The notes under the pieces are model-generated. The model saw only the letters and a program-made list of their open reading frames with translations. It ran no database searches and was not told the origin of the DNA. 64,000 bases of DNA from JAGPUQ01 sp036677085 (GTDB taxonomy: Bacteria > Pseudomonadota > Gammaproteobacteria > Pseudomonadales > Porticoccaceae). The stretch lies in assembly GCA_036677085.1 (NCBI GenBank), contig JAKFFI010000063.1, forward strand, positions 7,056-71,055. Reading direction: 5' to 3'. Every line of letters starts with the position of its first letter. The first letter of the stretch is position 1. Position numbers and translations under genes: made by a program. This document shows positions 24,424-32,926 of this stretch, piece after piece.

Positions 24424-27024
24424 TCACGCGCCGATACGCTGTTCGATCCATCCCGGAACGGAGTCCAGCGCGGCCGCGAGGGCGCCGACATCCGGTCCGC
24501 CGCCCTGGGCGAGATCGGGGCGGCCGCCGCCCTTGCCGCCGACCTGAGCCGCCACATGCTGCATGAGGTCACCAGCCTTGATGCGTCCGGTCAGATCCTT
24601 GGTCACGCCGGCCACCAGCACGACTTTTCCGTCTTCCTCCGCCGCCAGCAGCACCACGCCGCTGCCGAGCCGTGATTTCATCTGATCGACGATGTCGCGC
24701 AGGCTGCGCGCGTCGCCGCCCTCGATACGCCGCGCCAACACCGATACGCCGGCCACCTGACACACTTCCGCCAGAGGATCGCCGCCACTGGCACCCGCCA
24801 GCCGCACCTTGAGCGCATCCAGCTCGCGGGCCAACTGCCGATTCTGCTCGACCAGCTGCGCGGCCTTGTCGACGAGGGTCGGCGCACTGGTTTTCAGCAC
24901 GGACGCGGCGCGCGCAAGTCGCGTTTCCAGTTCCTCGACATAGGCCAGGGCGACGGTGCCGGCGATGGCTTCGATGCGGCGCACGCCGGAGGCAATACCG
25001 GATTCGGTGACGATCTTGAACAGGCCGATGTCGCCGGTGCGCGCGACATGGGTACCGCCGCACAACTCCCGCGAGAAGCCATCGCCCATGGTGAGCACCC
25101 TGACCTCGTCGCCATATTTTTCGCCGAACAGCGCCATGGCGCCCTGGCTGCGAGCGACGTCCATGGTCATCAGCCGGGTCTGCACCTCGGTGTTGGCCAG
25201 AATTTCGCGATTCACCCGGCGTTCGATGGCAAGAATCTGATCGCGGTCGAGCGCCTGGGGATGGGAGAAATCGAAGCGCGCCCGCTCCGCATCCACCAGC
25301 GAGCCCTTTTGCGTCACATGCTCGCCCAAGACCTCACGCAGCGCCGCATGCAACAGATGGGTGGCCGAGTGATGGCGCGCGGTAGCATCGCGCGTCGCCG
25401 GATCCACGCGCGCGGTCAACAGGTCCCCCACCGCGACCGCGCCTTCCGCGACCGCGCCGATGTGAAGACAGTTCTCGCCCTGCTTGCGGCAATCGCGGAT
25501 GGCGAAGCGGCCGCGCCCACTCACCAGCTCGCCCCGATCGCCCACCTGACCGCCGCTCTCGCCGTAAAACGGCGTGGAGTCCAATACGGCGATGCCCTCC
25601 TCTCCGGCAACCAGCTCCGCTATCGCTTCGGCACCACGAAACAGGGCGACGACCCGGCTTTCGCCGGTGAGCTGTTGGTAACCGATGAACGCGGTGGCGC
25701 CTTCGATATCGGGCGTGGCGGTGTAATCCACGTGAAAGCGGCTGGCCTGACGCGCCCGCTGGCGCTGTTCGGCCATCGCCTGCTCATAGCCCGGCATGTC
25801 CAGCGTATAGCCTCGCTCGCGGGCGATATCGTTGGTCAGATCGACGGGAAAACCATAGGTATCGTAGAGCGAAAATACCAAGGCTCCGGGAATCTCCTGC
25901 CCCGACAGGTCGGCCAGCGCCGCTTCGAGCACTCCCAGACCGGTATCCAGGGTGCGGGCAAACTGCTCCTCTTCAGACTTCAGTACGAGCGCCACCCGCT
26001 CGGTGGCCGCGGCAAGCTCGGGATAGGCCGCACCCATCTCGGCGGCAAGCGGCGCCACCAGTCGGTAAAAGAAAGGTTCGGTCGCGCCCAGCTTGTTCCC
26101 GTGGCGCAGCGCGCGGCGAATGATGCGCCGCAGCACATAGCCCCGACCTTCGTTGCTGGGCAGCACGCCGTCGGTGATCAGAAACGCGCAGGAACGGATG
26201 TGGTCGGCAATCACACGCAGTGAACTGTCGGCCAGATCGGTCGCGCCGGTTACCGTCGCCGCCGCACGGATCAGGTTGGCGAACAGATCGATCTCGTAAT
26301 TGGTATGCACGCCCTGCATCACCGCGGCGATGCGCTCGAGTCCCATGCCGGTGTCGATCGAAGGTTTCGGCAGCGGTCGCAGCTTGCCCTGGGCATCGCG
26401 CTCGTACTGCATGAACACCAGATTCCAGATTTCGATATAGCGGTCGAGATCGCCGCCTGCGCTGCCCGGAGGACCACCGGGCACTTCGGGGCCGTGGTCG
26501 TAGAAAATTTCGGAACAGGGACCGCAGGGGCCGGTGTCGCCCATCTGCCAGAAGTTGTCTTCGTCGAGGCGCGAGAAGCGCGCGGAGCTGACCCCGATCT
26601 CGCGCAGCCAGATGTCCGCCGCCTCGTCGTCGGAGATATGCACCGTGACCCACAGCCGTTCCGCCGGCAGCCCGAGGCGCACGGTGAGGAACTCCCAGGC
26701 ATAGGCGATGGCTTCACGCTTGAAATAGTCCCCAAAGCTGAAATTGCCCAGCATTTCGAAGAAGGTGTGGTGCCGTGCGGTAAACCCGACGTTTTCCAGA
26801 TCGTTGTGTTTGCCGCCGGCCCGCACACAGCGCTGCGACGATGCGGCACGCCGGTAGGGACGCTGATCGACGCCCAGAAAAACATCCTTGAATTGCACCA
26901 TGCCGGCATTGGTGAACAGCAGCGTGGGATCATTGTCCGGCACCAGGCTGCTGCTGGGCACCACCGTATGATCCTTGTTCGCAAAGAATTCCAGAAACGC
27001 CTGGCGTATGTCAGCGCTCTTCAA
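24424..27024 (-). CDS. alaS: Alanyl-tRNA synthetase
   Basis: 866 residues, full length for a bacterial AlaRS. Domain order: class II catalytic core (FFANKDHTVVPSSSLVPDND, NDLENVGFTARHHTFFEMLG, QMGDTGPCGPCSEIFYDHG), tRNA-recognition region, editing domain with RHHSATHLLHAALRE and the CGGTHV zinc site, and a C-terminal DHHA1/C-Ala domain (KGGGRPDLAQGGG). It charges tRNA-Ala and clears mischarged Ser/Gly. It lies in the alaS-lysC-csrA order; hinT is 39 bases upstream on the same strand. Confidence 0.98.
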   Translation of the reverse strand: MKSADIRQAFLEFFANKDHTVVPSSSLVPDNDPTLLFTNAGMVQFKDVFLGVDQRPYRRAASSQRCVRAGGKHNDLENVGFTARHHTFFEMLGNFSFGDYFKREAIAYAWEFLTVRLGLPAERLWVTVHISDDEAADIWLREIGVSSARFSRLDEDNFWQMGDTGPCGPCSEIFYDHGPEVPGGPPGSAGGDLDRYIEIWNLVFMQYERDAQGKLRPLPKPSIDTGMGLERIAAVMQGVHTNYEIDLFANLIRAAATVTGATDLADSSLRVIADHIRSCAFLITDGVLPSNEGRGYVLRRIIRRALRHGNKLGATEPFFYRLVAPLAAEMGAAYPELAAATERVALVLKSEEEQFARTLDTGLGVLEAALADLSGQEIPGALVFSLYDTYGFPVDLTNDIARERGYTLDMPGYEQAMAEQRQRARQASRFHVDYTATPDIEGATAFIGYQQLTGESRVVALFRGAEAIAELVAGEEGIAVLDSTPFYGESGGQVGDRGELVSGRGRFAIRDCRKQGENCLHIGAVAEGAVAVGDLLTARVDPATRDATARHHSATHLLHAALREVLGEHVTQKGSLVDAERARFDFSHPQALDRDQILAIERRVNREILANTEVQTRLMTMDVARSQGAMALFGEKYGDEVRVLTMGDGFSRELCGGTHVARTGDIGLFKIVTESGIASGVRRIEAIAGTVALAYVEELETRLARAASVLKTSAPTLVDKAAQLVEQNRQLARELDALKVRLAGASGGDPLAEVCQVAGVSVLARRIEGGDARSLRDIVDQMKSRLGSGVVLLAAEEDGKVVLVAGVTKDLTGRIKAGDLMQHVAAQVGGKGGGRPDLAQGGGPDVGALAAALDSVPGWIEQRIGA

Positions 27025-27062
27025 AATGGACTCCGTGGGTCGATAAAACGCGAGAAAGTTCG

Positions 27063-27088
27063 TTCAGAATCCCAGCTGGGATTCTGAA
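27063..27088. repeat. 26-bp perfect palindrome overlapping the hinT stop codon
   Basis: The half-site TTCAGAATCCCAG is repeated in inverse orientation with centre CAGCTG. The palindrome encodes the last codons of hinT (SESQLGF and stop) and ends 38 bases before alaS. With no spacer loop it would form a long stem with a minimal loop, and it could act as terminator, processing site or protein site. Confidence 0.8.
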
Positions 27089-27411
27089 AACTGTTTGCCG
27101 GCCAGCAGATGCAGATGCAGATGAAAAACCGTCTGTCCGGCTCCGGCGCCGTTATTGACGATCACCCGGAAGGCCTCCTCGACGCCGACCTGACGGGCCA
27201 CCGCGCTGGCCGCCAGCATCAGGTGCCCAAGCAGCGCCAGATCCTCTCCGGAAGCGTCGCAGAGTTTGGGAATCGGTTTGCGCGGGATGATCAACAGATG
27301 GACGGGCGCCTTGGGAGCGATGTCCTTGATGGCAATACAATGCTCGTCCTCGTAGAGGATCTCGGACGGCAACTCGCGATTGATGATGCGCGTAAAAATA
27401 CTGTCAGCCAT
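27064..27411 (-). CDS. hinT: HIT-family purine nucleoside phosphoramidase (HinT-like)
   Basis: 115 residues. Seen: IFTRIINRELPSEILYEDEH at the N-terminus, APVHLLIIPRKPIPKL, and the histidine triad HLHLHLLAG (HxHxHxx). The family hydrolyses AMP-lysine or aminoacyl-adenylate-type phosphoramidates, and the position beside alaS fits that. The C-terminal residues SESQLGF are encoded by a perfect DNA palindrome. Confidence 0.93.
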   Translation of the reverse strand: MADSIFTRIINRELPSEILYEDEHCIAIKDIAPKAPVHLLIIPRKPIPKLCDASGEDLALLGHLMLAASAVARQVGVEEAFRVIVNNGAGAGQTVFHLHLHLLAGKQFSESQLGF

Positions 27412-27468
27412 GGTTTCCTCTCCGGCACTTTTTGATAGGTCGTGGAAAAACTGCCGTGACGGTCGCGA

Positions 27469-27672
27469 TCAGGGATGCCCGGCCGACGCCCGTGGTACCC
27501 GCTCTTCCGCCGAGAGTACGCGCGCTTCGCGCTCCAACATCACCGGGATGCCGTCCCGAATCGGATAGGCGAGGCCGCTCGCCCGGCAAATCAATTCCTG
27601 GTGCTCAGCATCGTATTCGAGCGGCGCCTTGGTCACCGGGCAGACGAGGATACTCAGCAACTGTTTGTTCAC
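27469..27672 (-). CDS. Trm112-family small protein (YcaR-like)
   Basis: 67 residues: MNKQLLSILVCPVTKAPLEY, then ELICRASGLAYPIRDGIPVM. This is the compact Trm112/UPF0434 fold with one CP motif and a second lone Cys. Proteobacterial members (YcaR) usually sit beside kdsB or lpxK; here the gene is between hinT and an M23 peptidase, while lpxK and kdsB are 8-10 kb away without it. The role is unknown; Trm112 proteins activate methyltransferases in eukaryotes. Confidence 0.87.
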   Translation of the reverse strand: MNKQLLSILVCPVTKAPLEYDAEHQELICRASGLAYPIRDGIPVMLEREARVLSAEERVPRASAGHP

Positions 27673-27769
27673 GGGATTCCTGTCAGAAGTCGGGCATCAT
27701 CGGTGATTGCACACCGCCAGAAATGCCGCACTAATGCGGCGGGATTCTACGGCAAAGTATGCGCACGCT

Positions 27770-28633
27770 CTATGGCCGCAGGCGCAGCGCGGTGTGCTCC
27801 GCCGCAATGGGAGGGAAATACTGTAGTACCAGCGCGGGGTCAAGGCGGACATCGAACCAGTTCATGCGCCAGTCCAGATGCGGCCCGGTCGCGCGCCCGG
27901 TGGCGCCGACACGGGCGATCGGGTCGCCGCGCGCCAGATCATCGCCTTCCTTCACCAGGATCGCGCTCAGGTGAATGAAGGAGGAAGTCAGCCCCTGGCC
28001 GTGATCGACGATCAGGGTTCCGCCCGAAAAATACAGGTCCGGCTGGGCGAGGCGCACTATCCCGGGCGCCGGCGCCCGCACCAGGGTGCCAGTCGGCGCG
28101 GCGATATCCAGACCGAAGTGGGGGTTCTTGGGCACCCCGTTGTAGACGCGCAGACTGCCGTACACACCCGTGATGGGGCCATCCAGGGGGCGGCTGAAAC
28201 CGGCCAGAAAATCGCGCCGGGGGGAATTCACCGCCCGCGCGCGGTCCACCATTTCCTGCTCGCGCCGGATGCGATCCATGACTTCCGGGGGCGGAGTGAC
28301 CGTGCTCTCCGGCACGCCGTCCACCCGCTGTACCTGGTAGCTGCGGCGTTCGACATCGAAGCGGTAATGGCGCGGCCCCATGGGATCGGTCACGACCAGG
28401 GTCATGGTCGCCGGGGCGTCGCGCCCCAGACCCACCACGAAGTGCCCGTCCGGCGCCACCGGCACCGACTTGCGATCAAAGGTCACCCTGGCCGTCGGCG
28501 CCACCCGGCCGATGACCATGCCGCCCTGGCGCCAGATGCCCTGGAATTCCAGGCCGTCGTCAGCTCTGGCGACTGGAGCGGCCAGCAGAATCCCGGCGAA
28601 CGCGCGACACAGCAGCGACCGGTAGCGATTCAC
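27770..28633 (-). CDS. Secreted M23-family (LytM) metallopeptidase
   Basis: 287 residues from a GTG at 28633 (NRYRSLLCRAFAGILLAAPV ARA is a signal peptide). An N-terminal beta-rich part contains GRVAPTARVTFDRKSVPVAP and GHFVVGLGRDAP. A linker follows, then the LytM domain: NPHFGLDIAAPTGTLVRAPA (HxxxD zinc motif), PGIVRLAQPDLYFSGGTLIV, DHGQGLTSSFIHLSAIL and GPHLDWRMNW (HxD-type ligand). It should cut peptidoglycan cross-links in the periplasm. The frame is open further upstream but lacks a better start. Confidence 0.9.
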   Translation of the reverse strand: MNRYRSLLCRAFAGILLAAPVARADDGLEFQGIWRQGGMVIGRVAPTARVTFDRKSVPVAPDGHFVVGLGRDAPATMTLVVTDPMGPRHYRFDVERRSYQVQRVDGVPESTVTPPPEVMDRIRREQEMVDRARAVNSPRRDFLAGFSRPLDGPITGVYGSLRVYNGVPKNPHFGLDIAAPTGTLVRAPAPGIVRLAQPDLYFSGGTLIVDHGQGLTSSFIHLSAILVKEGDDLARGDPIARVGATGRATGPHLDWRMNWFDVRLDPALVLQYFPPIAAEHTALRLRP

Positions 28634-28643
28634 GGGGGGCTTC

Positions 28644-29171
28644 TCACAAGGTATCCATGTCGTCGGCGCCGGCCCGTCCCGCCAGGATCGCCTGAATTTC
28701 GTCGGCACCGAAACCGCGATACTGGAGGAAACGCGCCCGGCGCGCCCGCTCCGGCCAATCCTGCGCCGACTTGGGACCGAATTTCTGGGTGCTGACCGAC
28801 AGCGCGAGGGCGCACCAGTCCACCTCTGCCGCGGTCAGTGCGCACTCGACAAGCTCTGCATCGACACCGCGCTCGGCCAGCTCTCTGCGGATACGCTGCG
28901 GTCCCTGACCACGGCGAATCCGGCTCGCGACCAGGGCTTCGGCAAAGCGGGCATCGCTCTGCAAACCTTCCGCGACCAGCTGATCCAGCACCCGCGCGAT
29001 CAGCACGGGTTCTGTGGCAAAGTCGACGGACAGCTTGCGGAGCAATTCGACGCGGCTGTGCTCGCGCCGCGCCAGCTGCCGGATCGCCGCTGCCCGCATT
29101 GCCCGCGCCGGATCGATCGGGGCCGCACCGGCGACATCCGCGGTACCGCGCAGGTCGCCGCCCCCATTCAT
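28644..29171 (-). CDS. recX: Regulatory protein RecX
   Basis: 175 residues. RecX caps and disassembles RecA filaments. Seen: AAIRQLARREHSRVELLRKL, VLDQLVAEGLQSDARFAEAL and SRIRRGQGPQRIRRELAERG, the three-helix repeats of the family. It starts 49 bases downstream of recA on the same strand, so it is expected under the same LexA control. Confidence 0.93.
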   Translation of the reverse strand: MNGGGDLRGTADVAGAAPIDPARAMRAAAIRQLARREHSRVELLRKLSVDFATEPVLIARVLDQLVAEGLQSDARFAEALVASRIRRGQGPQRIRRELAERGVDAELVECALTAAEVDWCALALSVSTQKFGPKSAQDWPERARRARFLQYRGFGADEIQAILAGRAGADDMDTL

Positions 29172-29201
29172 GATCTGCCTCCGGCAGCTGCGTTCCCCAT
29201 A

Positions 29202-29227
29202 CCTGACTTATTCGCCTGACTTATTCA
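29202..29227 (-). repeat. 13-bp tandem duplication of the recA 3' end
   Basis: On the minus strand GAATAAGTCAGGC (29227-29215) is followed directly by GAATAAGTCAGGT (29214-29202). The first unit contains the last Glu codon and the stop of recA. Confidence 0.85.
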
Positions 29228-30261
29228 AACTCCGCATCCGCCGCCGCAGCGGTTTCGGGGATGGCGGCGGAATCGCCACCGAGCAACTTGGCGCGCAGCT
29301 GGGTATCGATCTCCGTCGCAATCTCGGGATGTTCCCGGAGGTAGTCGCAGGCGTTGCTCTTGCCTTGCCCGATCTTGTCGCCGCGATAGGCGTACCAGGC
29401 GCCGGATTTTTCGACCAGACCGCACTTGACGCCCAGGTCGATGATCTCGCCCATGCGGTTGATGCCGGAGCCATAGAGAATCTGGAACTCGGCCTGCCGG
29501 AACGGCGGCGACACCTTGTTCTTGACCACCTTGACGCGGGTCTCGCTGCCGACGACCTCCTCGCCCTCCTTGACCGCGCCGATGCGGCGGATATCGAGAC
29601 GCACCGAAGCGTAGAACTTGAGCGCGTTGCCCCCGGTGGTAGTCTCGGGGTTGCCGAACATGACACCGATTTTCATCCGGATCTGGTTGATGAAGATCAC
29701 CAGACAGTTGGAATTCTTGATGTTGCCGGTGAGTTTGCGCAGTGCCTGCGACATCAGCCGCGCCTGCAAGCCCACATGATGGTCGCCCATCTCGCCCTCG
29801 ATCTCGGCGCGGGGCACCAGCGCCGCCACCGAATCCACGACCAGCACATCGATGGCACCGGAACGCACCAGCATGTCGGTAACTTCCAGTGCCTGCTCGC
29901 CGGTATCGGGCTGGGACAGGATCAGGTCGTCGATATTGACCCCGAGTTTCTCCGCATAGATGGGATCCAGCGCGTGCTCGGCGTCGATAAAGGCGCAGGT
30001 GCCGCCCAGCTTCTGCGCCTGGGCGATGACCGACAGGGTCAGCGTGGTCTTGCCCGAGGATTCGGGACCGTAGATCTCGACCACCCGACCCCGTGGCAGG
30101 CCGCCTACCCCAAGTGCAATATCGAGCCCGAGCGAGCCCGTTGAAATGCTCGGAATTGCGACATGCTCCTTGTCACCCATCCGCATCACCGTGCCCTTGC
30201 CAAACTGCTTGTCGATCTGGCTCAAGGCCGCCTGCAATGCCTTTTCCTTGTTCGGATCCAT
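29221..30261 (-). CDS. recA: Recombinase RecA
   Basis: 346 residues. It drives strand exchange and LexA autocleavage. Seen: the KGTVMRMGD N-terminal linker, Walker A GPESSGKTTL, TCAFIDAEHALDPIYAEKLG, IDVLVVDSVAALVPRAEIEG, LKFYASVRLDIRRIGAVKEG and GKSNACDYLREHPE. The C-terminal tail is short and acidic (AAADAEFE). A LexA box lies 74 bases upstream of the ATG. The ribosome-binding site is AGAGGTAG, next to a TCTG/GACA microsatellite. Confidence 0.98.
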   Translation of the reverse strand: MDPNKEKALQAALSQIDKQFGKGTVMRMGDKEHVAIPSISTGSLGLDIALGVGGLPRGRVVEIYGPESSGKTTLTLSVIAQAQKLGGTCAFIDAEHALDPIYAEKLGVNIDDLILSQPDTGEQALEVTDMLVRSGAIDVLVVDSVAALVPRAEIEGEMGDHHVGLQARLMSQALRKLTGNIKNSNCLVIFINQIRMKIGVMFGNPETTTGGNALKFYASVRLDIRRIGAVKEGEEVVGSETRVKVVKNKVSPPFRQAEFQILYGSGINRMGEIIDLGVKCGLVEKSGAWYAYRGDKIGQGKSNACDYLREHPEIATEIDTQLRAKLLGGDSAAIPETAAAADAEFE

Positions 30262-30334
30262 CGCGCTACCTCTGTCTGTCTCTGTCTGTCATTGCCACCA
30301 CTGGCTTGGAGCCAGCTTATGCCAAACCGGATAA

Positions 30335-30350
30335 CTGTACAAGTATACAG
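30335..30350. promoter_or_regulatory. LexA (SOS) box upstream of recA
   Basis: CTGTACAAGTATACAG is CTG-N10-CAG with an alternating AT-rich core, and the dyad extends three bases on each side. It sits 74 bases before the recA start, the expected place for LexA repression. Confidence 0.93.
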
Positions 30351-30404
30351 TTATCGAAAAAATGGGCCTTCGCCAGCGACGTGCGTCCCCTGCCGCCATG
30401 TCGG

Positions 30405-31004
30405 TCAGCGCCGGAGATCCGTTGGGGGTTCCGCCTGGGGAACGGGCTCCGCCCGCAACATCTCCGGCCAGGCGGCACGCAAGTAGATGGCCATGGACCA
30501 CAGGGTCAGCAGCGCGGCGCCATACAGCAGCCCGAGCGCAACCTGATTGAACACAGGAAAGGAACCGTCCCGATCGAACACCAGCAGGGCCGTGATTGCC
30601 ACCATCTGCAATGTGGTTTTGACCTTGCCGATGCCGGACACGGCCACCCTGGCGCGCTGACCCAGTTCCGCCATCCATTCCCGCAACGCCGAGATCACCA
30701 GCTCGCGTCCGATGATGATCATGGTGGGCAGGGCAAACTCCGGCGTCGCCTGGCGCTGTAGCAGCACCACCAGCGCGACCACCACGATCAGCTTGTCCGC
30801 CACGGGATCCAGAAAAGCGCCGAAACGGGTCTCCTGACCCAGGCGGCGCGCCAGATATCCGTCCGCCCAGTCGGTGAAGCCGGCCAGGGCAAAAATCCCG
30901 GCCGCCGCCACATAGCGCCAGTTCCAGGGCAAGTAAAAGACCACCACCAGCAGTGGAATCAGCCCCACCCGCAGCAGGGTCAGTGAGGTGGGCAGATTGA
31001 TCAT
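30405..31004 (-). CDS. pgsA: CDP-diacylglycerol-glycerol-3-phosphate 3-phosphatidyltransferase
   Basis: 199 residues from ATG 31004 (MINLPTSLTLLRVGLIPLLV); a GGGAG site precedes it. It makes phosphatidylglycerophosphate in the inner membrane. The CDP-alcohol phosphotransferase motif DWADGYLARRLGQETRFGAF then LDPVADK (DGx2ARx8Gx3Dx3D) is complete. About four to five hydrophobic segments are visible. It is 28 bases downstream of uvrC, the common gammaproteobacterial pairing. Confidence 0.95.
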   Translation of the reverse strand: MINLPTSLTLLRVGLIPLLVVVFYLPWNWRYVAAAGIFALAGFTDWADGYLARRLGQETRFGAFLDPVADKLIVVVALVVLLQRQATPEFALPTMIIIGRELVISALREWMAELGQRARVAVSGIGKVKTTLQMVAITALLVFDRDGSFPVFNQVALGLLYGAALLTLWSMAIYLRAAWPEMLRAEPVPQAEPPTDLRR

Positions 31005-31032
31005 GACGACTCCCGGTAACGGCACGGCCAAG

Positions 31033-32856
31033 CTAGCCGCTGTGGAGGGTGCTGTAAATAGCCTCGGCGACCTTGCGATCGATTCCGGGTACCTTCACAA
31101 GGTCCGCGACGCTGGCCTGCGCCACCGAGCCGAGTCCACCGAAATGACGGAGCAATTCCCGCCGCCGCTTGGGCCCCACGCCCGGGATACCCTCCAGCGT
31201 CGAGGCGCGGCGGCGGCGCTCGCGGCGACCGCGATGTCCCGTGATCGCAAACCGGTGGGCTTCGTCGCGAATCTGCTGGATCAGCAACAGGCTGCGGGGA
31301 TCCGCCACGACCTCACGCGCAGTGCCGCCGACGCTGATGAGCAGCGTTTCGAGACCCGGCTTGCGCGCCGTCCCCTTGGCGACACCCACGGCGAGCACGC
31401 CCACCACGCCCAGCTCGGCGAGCACCCGTTCCGCCACCGCCAACTGACCGCGGCCACCGTCCACGAACAACACGTCGGGGAGCGCGCCCTCGCCCTGCTG
31501 CAACCGCTTGTAGCGCCGTATCAGCGCCTGCTCCATGGCGGCGTAATCGTCTCCCGGCGCGACGCCATCGATATTGAAGCGTCGATATTGCGACTTGAGC
31601 GGCCCTTCGCCGTTGAACACCACACAGGAGGCTACCGTCGCCTCGCCGCTGGAATGGCTGATATCGAAGCATTCGAGCCGCTGCGGCGGCTCGGGCAGTT
31701 CCAGCACGGCGGCGAGCGCTTCCAGCCGTTGCCGGGTATTGCGGGACGCGGCAAGGTGCCCCGCCAGATTCTGCTCGGCGGTACGCTGGGCGGTTTCGAC
31801 CCAGCGGACGCGCGTGCCACGAATGCTGGCCTTGATCGCCACGCTGCGCCCCGCCGCCTCGGCCAGTGCCGCTTCCAGCAAGTCCCGCTCCTCGATGGCG
31901 ACGGCGATCAGCAGTTCCCGGGGGATGTCCACGGCAACACCGCTCTCCAGATAATGATGGGAAATGAATTCGGCCAGCACCTCGCCCGGTGCGCTCTCCG
32001 GTGGCACAGCCGGATAGAAACTGCGGCTGCCCAGCATGCGGCCGCGGCGGATGTAAAGCACATGGACGCAGGCGCGCTCGGCACCGCTGGCGACGCCGAT
32101 CACATCGATATCGCCGCTGCCGGCTTCTATCACCTGCTCGGCCTGGATCCGCCGCAGCGCCGCGATCTGGTCGCGCAGCGCCGCCGCCTGCTCAAACTCC
32201 AGACGCTCGGCCGCCCGTTCCATCGCGCGTTCCAGCTCCCGCATCAATTCGTGACTTTTGCCTTCGAGAAAAAGTCGGGTGTGATGCACATCGCGAGCGT
32301 AATCGTCCGCAGTGATATAGGCGACACAGGGCGCCGTGCAACGACCGATCTGATACTGCAGACAGGGGCGCGAACGATGCCTGAAGACACTGTCCTCGCA
32401 CTGGCGGACACGGAATGTCTTTTTCAGAAACGTCAGTGTCTCGCGCACGGCAAGCGCATTCGGATAGGGACCAAAATAACTGCCCTGGGCGCGCTTGACA
32501 CCGCGGTGCATGGCAAGGCGCGGAAACGTATCGCGATCCGACAGAAACAGATAGGGATAGGATTTGTCGTCGCGAAACAGGATATTGAACGGCGGCCGGT
32601 ATTGCTTGATCAGATTCTGTTCGAGAATCAGCGCTTCAAGCTCCGACTGGGTAACCGTCACCTCGACGCTGGCGATTTTCTGTACCAGTGCCGCCGTCTT
32701 GGGTGCCAGACCCTTGGCGCGAAAATAGCTCGCCACCCGCTTGCGCAGATTCTTGGCCTTGCCGACATAGAGCACCGCGCCCTCGCCACCGAGCATCTGA
32801 TAGACGCCCGGGCGGTCGGTGAGGCTTTGCAGGAAGCGTTTGGCGTCGAAACTCAT
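31033..32856 (-). CDS. uvrC: Excinuclease ABC subunit C
   Basis: 607 residues from ATG 32856 (MSFDAKRFLQSLTDRPGVYQ). The UvrBC endonuclease makes both incisions at bulky lesions. Domain order: GIY-YIG nuclease (PGVYQMLGGEGAVLYVGKAK), the cysteine-containing centre CLQYQIGRCTAPC, a UVR motif (about 200-235), an RNase H-like endonuclease (FDISHSSGEATVASCVVFNG, VLFVDGGRGQL) and a helix-hairpin-helix tail (LEGIPGVGPKRRRELLRHFG). It lies downstream of gacA, as in E. coli (uvrY-uvrC) and Pseudomonas. Confidence 0.97.
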   Translation of the reverse strand: MSFDAKRFLQSLTDRPGVYQMLGGEGAVLYVGKAKNLRKRVASYFRAKGLAPKTAALVQKIASVEVTVTQSELEALILEQNLIKQYRPPFNILFRDDKSYPYLFLSDRDTFPRLAMHRGVKRAQGSYFGPYPNALAVRETLTFLKKTFRVRQCEDSVFRHRSRPCLQYQIGRCTAPCVAYITADDYARDVHHTRLFLEGKSHELMRELERAMERAAERLEFEQAAALRDQIAALRRIQAEQVIEAGSGDIDVIGVASGAERACVHVLYIRRGRMLGSRSFYPAVPPESAPGEVLAEFISHHYLESGVAVDIPRELLIAVAIEERDLLEAALAEAAGRSVAIKASIRGTRVRWVETAQRTAEQNLAGHLAASRNTRQRLEALAAVLELPEPPQRLECFDISHSSGEATVASCVVFNGEGPLKSQYRRFNIDGVAPGDDYAAMEQALIRRYKRLQQGEGALPDVLFVDGGRGQLAVAERVLAELGVVGVLAVGVAKGTARKPGLETLLISVGGTAREVVADPRSLLLIQQIRDEAHRFAITGHRGRRERRRRASTLEGIPGVGPKRRRELLRHFGGLGSVAQASVADLVKVPGIDRKVAEAIYSTLHSG

Positions 32857-32926
32857 GGCGACTTGCGGCAATGGACCAGCAGAATGGGCGCGACCCCGGC
32901 CGCACGGCCGCCGTCGCAGCGGTGGC

